Assembly: GCF_903652925.1 (NCBI RefSeq)
Contig: NZ_CAHLAR010000005.1
Span: 310,001 to 374,000 of the forward strand
Direction of reading: 5' to 3'
From: Achromobacter anxifer
Lineage (GTDB): Bacteria > Pseudomonadota > Gammaproteobacteria > Burkholderiales > Burkholderiaceae_B
Length of the DNA: 64,000 bases
Part shown: in pieces, positions 8,047-16,216 of the stretch
Position numbering within the stretch: the stretch's first letter is position 1
How the letters are laid out: every line of letters begins with the position of its first letter
Made by a program: the position numbers and the translations under genes
The notes under the pieces: model-generated
What the model was told of the DNA's origin: nothing
Database searches by the model: none
What the model saw: the letters and a program-made list of their open reading frames with translations, nothing else

Positions 8047-8283
8047 ATGAGCCACAAGATTGAAGTCCAAGTTTTCGATACTCCGTCCGGGACCGTCCGG
8101 GGCATAGCTACCTGCTTCATGCAGATCGGCAACAAAGATATCCGTGTTGCCCACGCTATGTTCCTGGTGAACGAGCCAACGGCCATCAGCCTGGAAGTCC
8201 CCAAGCGCAAGATTGCGCTGGCTGACGTCGTGCTCGTTGCCGAAGCGCTCAAGGAATTTCACGACACCATCAAGGACATCTGA
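8047..8283 (+). CDS. Hypothetical small protein
   Basis: 78 residues, soluble, predicted mainly beta with a C-terminal helix (VVLVAEALKEFHDTIKDI). GAGGAAC lies 6 bases before ATG 8047, and the -10 box at 8017-8022 rules out earlier starts. First gene of a two- or three-gene unit. No family recognised. Confidence 0.7.
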   Translation: MSHKIEVQVFDTPSGTVRGIATCFMQIGNKDIRVAHAMFLVNEPTAISLEVPKRKIALADVVLVAEALKEFHDTIKDI

Positions 8284-8288
8284 ACGCC

Positions 8289-8828
8289 ATGACCACCGCA
8301 AACAATCTCAGCCGTGATGAACTGTTGGCCGCCCAGGCCACAGCGGGCGCCTACGCCAAGGAACACCTCCGTGAGCTGGCGGCCGACGTCGACAGCCTCC
8401 ACAGAACGGGCGAACTGGGTCCTGGCAGCCGGCTGGAGCAACTGGTGCAGCGCTGCCGCGCCTTCGCCGGCGTGAATGCTCGGGGAGCGGCACACGGCAT
8501 CGTCAATGCGGGACTGCGCCATCACGTTCTTTCAACCGCTCCGGCCGAGCTCGACGTCGATGCGCTGGCGCAGGAGATCCGGCGGGTCGATGGCGCCCAT
8601 AGCCTCGGTGCCGGGGCATTGGCCGAAGCCTTGCTTCCCTTCCTGACGGCGCACGGCGTGCGAGGCGGCGTTATCACACTCAAAGATTTGCGTGAAGCTT
8701 TCGATGAGGGATTCAGTGCGCCTCAGACGTACAACGACGTGCTCGAGAACAATGCTGACGAAGCTTGGACAAAGAGTGACACGCGGCGCGTTCACGACGC
8801 TGCTTTGCGTGCGCACGGGGGCTCCTAA
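8289..8828 (+). CDS. Hypothetical phage-type modular protein
   Basis: The 179-residue protein has a central segment, LAQEIRRVDGAHSLGAGALAEALLPFL (about 95-122), of a kind that recurs in Ea22-like and other mosaic phage orphans. It is followed by an acidic tail. It starts five bases after the preceding stop and has no good ribosome site, suggesting translational coupling. Function unknown. Confidence 0.65.
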   Translation: MTTANNLSRDELLAAQATAGAYAKEHLRELAADVDSLHRTGELGPGSRLEQLVQRCRAFAGVNARGAAHGIVNAGLRHHVLSTAPAELDVDALAQEIRRVDGAHSLGAGALAEALLPFLTAHGVRGGVITLKDLREAFDEGFSAPQTYNDVLENNADEAWTKSDTRRVHDAALRAHGGS

Positions 8829-8880
8829 GCATGTTGGATTTGAACTGTGGCGCTGATTATGGCCTCTTGAAAGGCCCGAC

Positions 8881-9189
8881 ATGATGACGCTGGCGGCGCG
8901 CCTAAAGGGCGCTGGTCTGTATCTGCTTGAGTGGATCCCGCTCGTAATTCTCGTGGGATTCCTCGCGGCATGCTTCCTGGGCCTTGATGGCGTGATGCAG
9001 CGTTACGGCCTCACTGCATCGAGATGGCAAACCTGGGCGGTTTGGTGGTCTTTCGGGCTTCTGTTCGCTTTTGGTTGGCCGCTTCGGTATCGTGCGGGCA
9101 TGAAGGGCATTTGGCTGAAGAGCTTGCCCTCCATCCTCATCTCAAGCCTTACCGGACCGTTCGCGATCGTCCTGGCCTATCCCCTCTGA
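8881..9189 (+). CDS. Small integral membrane protein
   Basis: 102 residues with three hydrophobic stretches: WIPLVILVGFLAACFLGL, WAVWWSFGLLFAFGWPL and LISSLTGPFAIVLAYPL. Arg and Lys flank the first and second, consistent with the inside-positive rule. TGAAAGGCC precedes ATG 8881. No family recognised. Confidence 0.7.
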   Translation: MMTLAARLKGAGLYLLEWIPLVILVGFLAACFLGLDGVMQRYGLTASRWQTWAVWWSFGLLFAFGWPLRYRAGMKGIWLKSLPSILISSLTGPFAIVLAYPL

Positions 9190-9201
9190 TGATTGGGGTT
9201 A

Positions 9202-9229
9202 TTGTGACTTAGCATATTTGAGATATACT
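9202..9229 (+). promoter_or_regulatory. Promoter of the TATACT family, leaderless layout
   Basis: -35 TTGTGA (9202-9207), 16-base spacer, -10 TATACT (9224-9229), seven bases before the small ORF at 9237. Confidence 0.7.
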
Positions 9230-9236
9230 AGGCCAC

Positions 9237-9278
9237 ATGAAAACGAAAACCATCGAATTCGCACTGGACGGCTTCTAG
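9237..9278 (+). CDS. Possible 13-residue leader peptide
   Basis: ATG 9237 lies where the promoter predicts the transcript to begin, and it opens a 13-codon frame, MKTKTIEFALDGF, ending in TAG at 9276-9278. A strong CTAGGAG ribosome site for the next gene starts 11 bases further on. The arrangement suits a leader peptide controlling the gene at 9302, or it may simply be a chance frame. No repeated codon that would signal amino-acid attenuation is present. Confidence 0.4.
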   Translation: MKTKTIEFALDGF

Positions 9279-9301
9279 GTACAACAACCTAGGAGTCATC
9301 T

Positions 9302-9850
9302 ATGCACAAAATCCCCGAGCACACTACCGGGGTGACGCTCTTCCGCCGTGACGGCCTGTCGCACGCCTTTGCGTCCTTTGCTGCGGCCCTCGAGGCCCTC
9401 GGCTACGACTGGATCGTCAAGAACGTCGGAGCCCACTTCCGTGAATTCACGGGTCACGAGCGTTGCCTGATCAATGAACGCTGGGTCCGCTTTCCGACGT
9501 ACCGCGAGGCCGAATTCATCTTTCGGGATGACCTGGGCCGCGTTGTCACGGCAGCCGATTTCAATGACCTTCTGCCACGCCGCAGCTACTTCCACCGCTT
9601 CAGCTTCTGGAACGGCGAGGGACCTGTCCCTGGCACGGGCGGCTGGAGAAATGGTCACTATTTCCGCCACCCGAAGACCATGGCGGAGCGCCGACAGGCA
9701 CAGCAGGTCGACCCAGATGAGCCCGCACCGCGCCCCGCCCGCAGTTCGGCCAATATCCCCAATGCGTGGGACGACTATCGGGTAGCCTCTCGCGACGACG
9801 TCAACTGGAAGCGATTCCGCCGCACCCAGTACAAGAAGCCGCGAGGCTGA
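9302..9850 (+). CDS. Hypothetical protein
   Basis: 182 residues, soluble and basic, with many aromatic residues: SYFHRFSFWNGEGPVPGTG in the centre and RRTQYKKPRG at the end. No family recognised. A CCTAGGAG ribosome site lies 7 bases before ATG 9302. It is the second frame of a unit that begins with the putative leader peptide and ends at a terminator just downstream. Confidence 0.75.
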   Translation: MHKIPEHTTGVTLFRRDGLSHAFASFAAALEALGYDWIVKNVGAHFREFTGHERCLINERWVRFPTYREAEFIFRDDLGRVVTAADFNDLLPRRSYFHRFSFWNGEGPVPGTGGWRNGHYFRHPKTMAERRQAQQVDPDEPAPRPARSSANIPNAWDDYRVASRDDVNWKRFRRTQYKKPRG

Positions 9851-9855
9851 TCAAG

Positions 9856-9881
9856 AAGCCGACATTCGTGTCGGCTTTTTC
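9856..9881 (+). terminator. Rho-independent terminator with TTCG loop
   Basis: A perfect 9-base stem AAGCCGACA/TGTCGGCTT closed by a TTCG tetraloop (9856-9877), followed by TTT. Confidence 0.9.
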
Positions 9882-9891
9882 ATTTTCTCCG

Positions 9892-9920
9892 TAGGCTGTA
9901 TGACGTTTCGGCGTTATACT
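9892..9920 (+). promoter_or_regulatory. Promoter of the TATACT family
   Basis: -35 TAGGCT (9892-9897), 17-base spacer, -10 TATACT (9915-9920). It starts 11 bases after a terminator and drives the gene at 9962. Confidence 0.75.
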
Positions 9921-9961
9921 GTGCTTAGTGTGTAGCCAACCGAGCGGCACGAAAGTTCATC

Positions 9962-10618
9962 ATGACCAAACCCGCGTTCATCACTTTCACCGGCGCCGAT
10001 CATCATACGTGCATCGACGGCATGATCGCGCTGTCGAAGCGTTACCCCATCGAATGGGGCATCCTGTTCTCGCCCTTCCATCAAGGCACGGGGCGCTACC
10101 CGGTGTTCGAGTGGGTCAACCAGCTGCGCCACCGCGCGAAGGCAGGAGCGTTGACCCTGTCGGCGCACATCTGTGGCGGCTACAGTCGCAAGCTCATCAA
10201 GACGGGGGCCTGCGAGGTGGATGTTCTGCTGCCTGGCGTTTTCCAGCGCGCGCAGATCAACACCGCGGATCCGAAGGTGGACCCGGCTCAGATCCAGGCC
10301 TGGGCTCGCGCTCAAGGCGTGGTCCCAATCCTGCAAGCGCGGGGCGGCTTTCCTGCGGCACAAGAAGTCCAATGGCTGTTGGACGAGAGTGGCGGCCGTG
10401 GTGTGGTCCAGGAGTCCTGGCCAGCGCCGGCGGCGGAGGGCATCCTCCATGGCTATGCCGGTGGACTCGGACCAGAGAACGTCGCCCAGGCGGTCCAGCA
10501 TATCGGGCAGCGGGCTTCGACCTACTGGATCGACATGGAAAGTCGGTTGCGTGACGAGCAGGATCGTTTTGACTTGGCGCGGTGCCGTGCGGTCTGCGAG
10601 GCGGTCTACGGCCGCTGA
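9962..10618 (+). CDS. TIM-barrel-like protein, paralogue A
   Basis: 218 residues, clearly homologous to the protein at 37905. Shared blocks are TGAD...D near the N-terminus, EWGILF.P...GT.R.P, AHICGG, GYAGGLGP and the C-terminal YWIDMES..R...FDLA. A phosphate-binding-like glycine turn (GYAGGLGPENV) after alternating strands and helices suggests a ribulose-phosphate-binding or PRAI-type barrel. No catalytic assignment is possible. GAAAG lies 9 bases before ATG 9962. The same replicon carrying two diverged copies suggests both are in use. Confidence 0.7.
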   Translation: MTKPAFITFTGADHHTCIDGMIALSKRYPIEWGILFSPFHQGTGRYPVFEWVNQLRHRAKAGALTLSAHICGGYSRKLIKTGACEVDVLLPGVFQRAQINTADPKVDPAQIQAWARAQGVVPILQARGGFPAAQEVQWLLDESGGRGVVQESWPAPAAEGILHGYAGGLGPENVAQAVQHIGQRASTYWIDMESRLRDEQDRFDLARCRAVCEAVYGR

Positions 10619-10640
10619 CGGCTTGCGAACTAGGACTGCT

Positions 10641-10910
10641 ATGCCAAGCCGAAGCAAGCCACTCACCCGCGCAGAACGCAAATGGATCGACAACATGCAG
10701 GCGCTGCTCGACGAGTGCCCGTCCAATCGCCTGGGCTTCTATACCACCGGCGATAAAAATGTGGTCGTCTTCGACAAGCGCGCCCGCGACGAGTGGTATC
10801 AGGCTAATGGCTGCCCGGCCACGGATATCCAGGAAGAGATTTCCAGCTCAGGGGCCGGGCTCGATGCGGAGCTGACCTTCCCGGAGATCGTTGAATCCAG
10901 GGCCGGGTGA
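10641..10910 (+). CDS. Hypothetical small protein
   Basis: 89 residues: a basic N-terminus (SRSKPLTRAERKWI), a centre that may be a small beta sheet (RLGFYTTGDKNVVVFDKRA), and an acidic tail. TAGGACT precedes ATG 10641. No family recognised. Probably co-transcribed with paralogue A. Confidence 0.65.
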   Translation: MPSRSKPLTRAERKWIDNMQALLDECPSNRLGFYTTGDKNVVVFDKRARDEWYQANGCPATDIQEEISSSGAGLDAELTFPEIVESRAG

Positions 10911-10946
10911 TCGGCCGCTGAAACAAACCATCGAAAGATCGACGCC

Positions 10947-11201
10947 ATGGTCAACGAGAACGAGTGTGCGGCCGCGGGGCTTGACCCGAAGAAGGTGGAG
11001 GCCATTCGCCGCCGGATGATGCGCGTCTGCAATGATGCCCAGAAACTGGGCATCACGGTGTTCATGGGTTCGGCATGCTCTCTGCGTGCAAGCGATGGCG
11101 CGGACCGCAAGCTGATCCTTGCGCACCTGAACATCTCCAACGGAGACGGTGGGGACGGGGGTGCTAAGGAAGACGATCAAGGGCTGCTGCGCGGTGAGTA
11201 A
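10947..11201 (+). CDS. Hypothetical small protein
   Basis: 84 residues; helical N-terminal part (LDPKKVEAIRRRMMRVCNDAQKLG) followed by ITVFMGSACSLRA, strand-like, and a Gly/Asp-rich acidic tail. GAAAGA lies 11 bases before ATG 10947. No family recognised. Confidence 0.65.
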   Translation: MVNENECAAAGLDPKKVEAIRRRMMRVCNDAQKLGITVFMGSACSLRASDGADRKLILAHLNISNGDGGDGGAKEDDQGLLRGE

Positions 11202-11234
11202 CCGCATGGCCGAACGTCCACAAGAAAGAATGTC

Positions 11235-11960
11235 ATGAAAATCATCCAGAACATCCCTTTCCTGACTGGCATGCTGCGCGATGTCCAGGCCGGGCTGATT
11301 GTGCCGGCGGCATTCCAGCGTTCGTATGTCTGGGGCAAGGCGGATGTTCAAGCCATGGCTCAGTCGCTCATTCGAGGCTATCCGCTCGGTGGCGCAATGC
11401 TCTGGCAGCCGGTGGGGCAGCCGACGGCCGGGCCGGCTATTCGTCGCCTGGGCCCCATTTTTGCCACAGCCGCGGGTGACAACCTCACATACCTCTTGGA
11501 CGGCCAAAACAGGCTGGCAACCCTGGCGTGGTTGGCTTGGGAGGGAGGTGCGAAGCCGGATGGAGTCACCGGGCAAGAATGTGAGACCTGGTTCAATGGC
11601 GAGGACCAGCGCCGTTGCTTTCTTGCCGTGGACCTCATGACCAAGGACGTCTTCTGGCAGCCCGTCGCACAAGCGGTGCCGGGCATCAACCTTCCGTTCA
11701 GCGCATTGCTCTCGGATCGAGCGAATTCCTTGATTCTTGAGCGGTGGAGCACGAGCTGGGCCGGCTACACCGACGCGGAGAAGGACGCAGCCTTGGCCTG
11801 GTTCGATGAGGCCGCCAATCATGTTCGCAATGCACGCATGGTCGTGACGGTGCTTCAAGGCGCTACCGCGATCGAAGCGAAAGACGCATTTCTGCACATC
11901 TGCCGGGCCGGGGTGTCCATGACCGAGCATGAATTTGAGCGCGCGGTTGCGCTCGTTTGA
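11235..11960 (+). CDS. DUF262-type protein, single domain
   Basis: 241 residues matching the N-terminal half of the DUF262 (ParB-like fold) family. Diagnostic parts are 'LIVPAAFQRSYVWGKADVQAMAQ' (about 18-40), IRGYPLGGAMLWQP and YLLDGQNRLATLAW (about 90-103); the DGQ.RL motif is the family's presumed nucleotide-binding or catalytic site. In type IV restriction proteins such as GmrS the domain hydrolyses nucleoside triphosphates. Here there is no DUF1524/HNH nuclease half and no GmrD partner, so it is a lone domain. CAAGAAAG precedes ATG 11235. Confidence 0.75.
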   Translation: MKIIQNIPFLTGMLRDVQAGLIVPAAFQRSYVWGKADVQAMAQSLIRGYPLGGAMLWQPVGQPTAGPAIRRLGPIFATAAGDNLTYLLDGQNRLATLAWLAWEGGAKPDGVTGQECETWFNGEDQRRCFLAVDLMTKDVFWQPVAQAVPGINLPFSALLSDRANSLILERWSTSWAGYTDAEKDAALAWFDEAANHVRNARMVVTVLQGATAIEAKDAFLHICRAGVSMTEHEFERAVALV

Positions 11961-11970
11961 AGGAAAACCG

Positions 11971-12435
11971 ATGACCATCCGCCAAGCACCTGTTGCCGAA
12001 ACCGCTATGGAGTCTGCAATGCACGCCGTTCTCGACAAGGTCCGGTGGACGGCCGGCGCCAGCGACTACAACAAGCGCATCCTGACTACGGCGCTAGCCA
12101 AGGCCGTAGCCAGGACACAGTCGGCAGCTCAGTCCGAAGCCGGAATCGTCATGGCCGCGCTGGATACCGGCGAGTGGGTGCTGGAGCGCAACCATCCTGA
12201 CAACGTGATGGACCCAGAGCGCGTGTGGTTCCTGAAGCGCGCCGTTGCACCCTTTTGCGCCACCTATGGTCCGCAGGACAAGCGGGGCATGTATGGGCCG
12301 CGCTTCTGGCAGGGCCCTACCGCGCTGGCCGCCCTTCAGGCAGCCACGGCAGATCTCGGCATGAACCTCCCCGGCGTGGTCCTCGATGACGATGCCAACA
12401 TGCCGAGCAGGGCTTCTCGAAAGGGAAGGGCATGA
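11971..12435 (+). CDS. Hypothetical protein
   Basis: 154 residues, soluble, mixed helix and strand, with a conserved-looking aromatic block VWFLKRAVAPFCATYGPQD near the middle. AAGGAAAA lies 5 bases before ATG 11971, which decides the start over an earlier in-frame ATG inside the DUF262 gene. Its last codon overlaps the next start (ATGA at 12432). No family recognised. Confidence 0.7.
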   Translation: MTIRQAPVAETAMESAMHAVLDKVRWTAGASDYNKRILTTALAKAVARTQSAAQSEAGIVMAALDTGEWVLERNHPDNVMDPERVWFLKRAVAPFCATYGPQDKRGMYGPRFWQGPTALAALQAATADLGMNLPGVVLDDDANMPSRASRKGRA

Positions 12436-13169
12436 CCACGGGACGAAACCTGCATCACAGCAGTCTGTGTATCAAAGCGCCCAGTGGGGCCATGAGGACG
12501 CTCGGGCCTCAGATCCATCACACGAAGCTGGCGCTGCCTTTGATGGACGAAGCCACGACGGAGGTTTGGTCGGACATGCTCACAAGCTGCGGCGAGATCG
12601 CTACTGGCCAGGTCGCAGGGCTTGTCGAAGAGGGCGTCTACGTCCCTTCCGACTTACCTCAGATGGTGCGCAGCTGGCTGACAGGCATTGGAATCACGAA
12701 GAATACGTTGCGCACGCTGACCATGTCCCCGCTGGCATGCCGGGGCGCCTCCTTTCACAGTGATGCCCATTCGTTCTCTGACTTCGCCTTCGTGGTGGTT
12801 TGGCTGTCAGATGATGCTGGGCTGGATCTGTTGTTTCCGCAGCTGGAGCAGCGAATTCCCCTCGAGTACGGGACCGCCGTGATCTTCGACTGCGCGCAAA
12901 TTCACGGTGTCGTTCCCCGCGGCACCAGCTCCTTCCCGAAAGATGAATTCGACGAACGCCTGTCGACCGGGTGCTTTGTCAGCATCGATCTGCCGATTCA
13001 CCGCCCGAGCGTGGCCCAGCCCCTTGGGGTGCGCCGCACGAATGCGCGCCTCGCGCGCGAGGCCGGCATTGAGCACTTCTTGGGATGGGCGGATGGCTAC
13101 ACAGATCGCGTCTGCGCGACAACGGGGGCTTGGTACGGGCGATTCCATGCAGACACCCACCCCACATGA
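12432..13169 (+). CDS. 2OG-Fe(II) dioxygenase-like protein
   Basis: 245 residues with a facial-triad candidate: His109-x-Asp111 (SFHSDAHSFSD) and distal His158 (FDCAQIHGVVPRG), with the nearby Arg as possible 2-oxoglutarate anchor. The strands between them (FAFVVVWLSDDAGLDLLFPQ) fit a double-stranded beta helix. It overlaps the genes on both sides by ATGA junctions, so it is tightly coupled in an operon. It shares little beyond the motif with the shorter protein at 1288. Substrate unknown. Confidence 0.65.
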   Translation: MTTGRNLHHSSLCIKAPSGAMRTLGPQIHHTKLALPLMDEATTEVWSDMLTSCGEIATGQVAGLVEEGVYVPSDLPQMVRSWLTGIGITKNTLRTLTMSPLACRGASFHSDAHSFSDFAFVVVWLSDDAGLDLLFPQLEQRIPLEYGTAVIFDCAQIHGVVPRGTSSFPKDEFDERLSTGCFVSIDLPIHRPSVAQPLGVRRTNARLAREAGIEHFLGWADGYTDRVCATTGAWYGRFHADTHPT

Positions 13170-13621
13170 GCATAAATCCCATGAACACCCCGGCAAACGA
13201 CGACTCGCTTCACTTCCTGGCAAGCCTGTTGGCCATGGCGTTGCCACAGTGGATTCCTGTCCAGACGCGCCTCCCCGAAGACAAGCAGGCAGTGATTTTT
13301 GTGGTCGATGGCCAGGATTGGCAGCCGCACCTGACCGGCAGGGTGCTCGGTGGCTCTTACAACGCCGTCACAGGAGCCTTCAGCGTTCCAGGCCTGGGGC
13401 TGTGCGCTTCGCACTGGATGCCCTCACCGCTGGCGCCGCATGACCCCGCGCTGACAGGCCTCAGCAGGGATCCGGCCCAAGCGCAGTTCATGGCTGGCCT
13501 GCTTCAACGTGTCCGTGCGATCGAGGCTCAGCTCCAACAGAATCAGCCGGCGATCAACGCTGCCTGGCGAAACATGCCGATCAGCTCCGCAACCACACAA
13601 CTCTCGTCACAGGATAACTGA
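13166..13621 (+). CDS. DUF551-domain protein
   Basis: 151 residues. Residues about 29-90 carry the DUF551 pattern: QWIPVQTRLPEDKQAVIFVV at the start and a closing CASHWMPSPLAP. DUF551 is found in many lambdoid and related phages and has no known function. The tail (about 110-151) is helical and Gln-rich. ATG 13166 overlaps the preceding stop; ATG 13181 is a nearly equal alternative. Confidence 0.8.
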   Translation: MSINPMNTPANDDSLHFLASLLAMALPQWIPVQTRLPEDKQAVIFVVDGQDWQPHLTGRVLGGSYNAVTGAFSVPGLGLCASHWMPSPLAPHDPALTGLSRDPAQAQFMAGLLQRVRAIEAQLQQNQPAINAAWRNMPISSATTQLSSQDN

Positions 13622-14464
13622 ATGCCCAACTTTTCCGAGCTGCCCAAATCATTCACCCCGGCCGCAGTGCAGGCCTACCTTCAAACCCAAGGCTGGGTTC
13701 AGGATGGCAGCTTGCGCGATGTAGCCACCATCTGGCACCGCGCAGACAGCCCGGACGCCGAAGTGCTGCTTCCCGCCTCTACAGGCATCAAGGACTACGG
13801 TGCGCGCATGACCGACGCCCTCCGTGCAATCGCCGAGCAGGAGGTGCGCCTGCTAGCCGACGTGTTGGAGTCCATCACCGGGGAGTTCCCTGTCGCGGAT
13901 GCCCCGTCACGCAAGCCAGAGATCGAACGGCGATGGTTGGTACGGCCGGGCGTCATTCCGGTTGCGGCGCTGGCGAACCGTTCTCACATCGAGCAGGGCT
14001 ACCTGTCCGCCCTCGGTGCCAGTCCCGTGGTGCGCGTTCGCCTCGAGCGGTTTGCAGCCAGCCAATCGATCCGTGCTTTCCAGACGGTGAAGGCACCACT
14101 CCCGCCGGTCGGTGGTCAACCTGCCGAAGGGGTGGATGAGCTCGAGCACGCTATACCCGTTCGGATGGCCACCGACCTGATGGCAATCTCCCTGGCGCGC
14201 GTGCAAAAGCTCCGTCATCGCACCCCACGGCAAGACGGCCTGGTCCTCGAGCTGGACGTCTTTGAGGGGGCGGCCGCCGGCCTCGTCATCGCGGAGATCG
14301 AGGTGCCCTCGTTGTCGCATCCGCTTCAGATCCCGACCTGGTTCGGCCCGGAAATCACCGGCAATCGCGGCCTGTCGAACGTGGAAATCGCGTTCCGGCC
14401 CGACTCCGCCCGGGCACTGGCTACCAGCTTGCTCAACCAAGAGCATTCCGTCTTCAACCCATAG
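13622..14464 (+). CDS. CYTH-domain (triphosphate tunnel metalloenzyme) protein
   Basis: 280 residues. A 95-residue helical N-terminal extension precedes a CYTH domain that begins with EIERRWLV (the ExExK-type signature with Arg in place of the usual Lys). It continues through VVRVRLE, LELDVFEGAA and IAEIEVPS (the later acidic strands of the tunnel). CYTH enzymes hydrolyse or cyclise triphosphates such as ATP, thiamine triphosphate or inorganic triphosphate, with metal bound by the glutamates. The substrate here is unknown. It starts one base after the DUF551 gene, in the same operon. Confidence 0.85.
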   Translation: MPNFSELPKSFTPAAVQAYLQTQGWVQDGSLRDVATIWHRADSPDAEVLLPASTGIKDYGARMTDALRAIAEQEVRLLADVLESITGEFPVADAPSRKPEIERRWLVRPGVIPVAALANRSHIEQGYLSALGASPVVRVRLERFAASQSIRAFQTVKAPLPPVGGQPAEGVDELEHAIPVRMATDLMAISLARVQKLRHRTPRQDGLVLELDVFEGAAAGLVIAEIEVPSLSHPLQIPTWFGPEITGNRGLSNVEIAFRPDSARALATSLLNQEHSVFNP

Positions 14465-14477
14465 CAGCATCAAACGT

Positions 14478-15821
14478 ATGACCGAATCACAGAATCCGAA
14501 GCCGGGTGAACAAGACCCCTTCATCAAGCCTGATCAGAGCAATCCCTTTTTCCGCCTGGCGCTGCTGCGCGGTCAGCTGTTTGAGGCCGCCTCGGCGGCC
14601 GTCCAGGAAATCATGAACAAGGCGGAAGGCAACCTGGAGACTGTGCTGGCCGAGCTCGAGGCCCGCGCGGGCTCCGTGTTTCGATCCGTGGCCGCGTCGC
14701 TGGGCGACACACCCGAGCCGTTCGGGTATGTGTTGAAGGGCCGCGAGTGGTCAAATCAGTGCTTCTACCCGGCTTCCCATCGGCCCACAGACATGAACAA
14801 CTGGGTGGCCGTCTACGACCATCCGGACCCATTGCACGACGACAAGCTTCCGTACGTGCTGGCGCTGGCGGAACTCGTCCGCAAGATCGGGCCCGACCTC
14901 AACAGTGGCGACTTGCTGGCGGACGCTCGCGCAGCTTCGGCCATGCTGGACCATCGCGCGAGCTCCTCCTCGGCCAAGCCTGCTGCCCCCGAAGATGGTG
15001 TCGGCAAGGGTGTGAATGGCCCGTCGCCATCTGCGACACCGACCGACACGGCCCCCATCGGCAGCGCGCTCGATGGCTTGGGTCTCACATCGCTGATGGG
15101 GCTGGTTGCCGGGCTCCCCGCTGCCAAGAATGTGATGGAGCAGGTCTGGCGCATCGCCCGTACCGCGATCAATGACGCGGGCATGTCGAGCCCTCAAGGT
15201 CCAACGGCGGCTGGCCCTCTGGTGACTACCGAAGGGATGACTGAGGGTGAGGCCGCGGCCGTGATTGCCATCACGAGCGCCATCCTGCGGATCGAGAAGG
15301 GCCAGGCGCAGGACGCGATCGCACCGTTGGACAGGGCGCGCGACATCCTGCTGACATCGGCGGCGAAGCGCGCCGGCGACCCAATGCCTGAAGCGGTCGT
15401 CAACGCAATGACTCATTTGCGATCGCAAATTCAGTCGCGGGGGTTCTCCAGCCCGCCCAGTGGGCTCGCTGAGCTTTTGCTGGCGGCGATGTCCATCATC
15501 AGGGAGGATGGCCTCGTGCTGGCGCGCCGTGACAATCTGAGCAGCAAGTCTGTACAGCGCCGGCTGGTCCAGCAATGGGGTTATGCCACGGCCGATACGA
15601 TCAAGATTCCTGACTTCGAGGACTTCAAGCACGGGTTTTGGGTCATGATGAAGGAGTGCGAGAGCCAGGCGGACGGCACGAACAGCGCCCTGCTGAAGCA
15701 CCAAGTCGAGGGATGGTTCCGACTGTGGGGGCGCCTGACAGATGATGAACAGATGCCGGTGTGGCATCTGCGTGCGACAAACAGCCAAGGAGCAAAAAGT
15801 GGGGACAAATCAAAATCCTGA
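14478..15821 (+). CDS. Large modular hypothetical protein
   Basis: 447 residues, no recognised enzyme domain. Residues about 75-145 include FGYVLKGREWSNQCFYPA, followed by a Ser/Pro/Ala-rich linker (about 155-195). A module at about 250-290 (GEAAAVIAITSAILRIEKG...AIAPLDRARDILL) is also present in the 925-residue protein at 20856 (EACAALAINSALHRIRAG...AIEPLEQARAML). This points to shuffled modules, as in phage Ea22-like proteins. The C-terminus is helical. It may be co-transcribed with the CYTH gene, from which it is 13 bases away. Confidence 0.7.
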   Translation: MTESQNPKPGEQDPFIKPDQSNPFFRLALLRGQLFEAASAAVQEIMNKAEGNLETVLAELEARAGSVFRSVAASLGDTPEPFGYVLKGREWSNQCFYPASHRPTDMNNWVAVYDHPDPLHDDKLPYVLALAELVRKIGPDLNSGDLLADARAASAMLDHRASSSSAKPAAPEDGVGKGVNGPSPSATPTDTAPIGSALDGLGLTSLMGLVAGLPAAKNVMEQVWRIARTAINDAGMSSPQGPTAAGPLVTTEGMTEGEAAAVIAITSAILRIEKGQAQDAIAPLDRARDILLTSAAKRAGDPMPEAVVNAMTHLRSQIQSRGFSSPPSGLAELLLAAMSIIREDGLVLARRDNLSSKSVQRRLVQQWGYATADTIKIPDFEDFKHGFWVMMKECESQADGTNSALLKHQVEGWFRLWGRLTDDEQMPVWHLRATNSQGAKSGDKSKS

Positions 15822-16095
15822 GCAGGAAGAGGTTCGGGCCCTGGCCAACCTCCGCCACGCTTACCGTCAGCTGCTGGAAGGTGTCGTCGTTGACCAGGCG
15901 GCGTTCGCGAAGGGCCTGATCGGGCCCGCTATCGCCGCTATGGAACGAGCGCAGTCGGCTCGCGCGTCGCGCCTCATCGCCGGCCAGGAGGTTGTCTGCG
16001 CGCCAGGCGCGGCGGTTTCGGTTACGCGCCTGGTCTTGACGCAGGAGGGCCAGGCAGCGCTTCAGGTTCCTCGCAAGCCGGGCGCCAAGGAATAA
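15799..16095 (+). CDS. Hypothetical small protein
   Basis: 98 residues, largely helical at the start (EEVRALANLRHAYRQLLEGVVV), with two short strand-like regions later. GTG 15799 was chosen because AAGGAG lies 6 bases upstream; this makes it overlap the preceding gene by 23 bases. An in-frame ATG at 15742 would overlap by 80 bases and lacks a ribosome site. Function unknown. Confidence 0.7.
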   Translation: MGTNQNPEQEEVRALANLRHAYRQLLEGVVVDQAAFAKGLIGPAIAAMERAQSARASRLIAGQEVVCAPGAAVSVTRLVLTQEGQAALQVPRKPGAKE

Positions 16096-16178
16096 GCGCT
16101 GGCGCGCGACGCAGGGGGCGGCAGCCGGCAGCCTTTCTTCATGCAGCTTCGGGGCGCCCATGCACGTTGTCAATAAAG

Positions 16179-16207
16179 TAGGCATAAAGCGAGAAAGAAG
16201 GCATAAT
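16179..16207 (+). promoter_or_regulatory. Promoter of the dispersed family, CATAAT variant
   Basis: -35 TAGGCA (16179-16184), 17-base spacer, -10 CATAAT (16202-16207), nine bases before ATG 16217. The upstream 'AAAGTAGGCA.AAAGC' is shared with the promoter at 28319. Confidence 0.7.
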
Positions 16208-16216
16208 AGTTTTACC

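Noticed and set aside
10848-12038. 396-residue open frame on the minus strand
   Set aside because: Covers the DUF262 gene in antisense; composition is Arg/His-rich shadow sequence.
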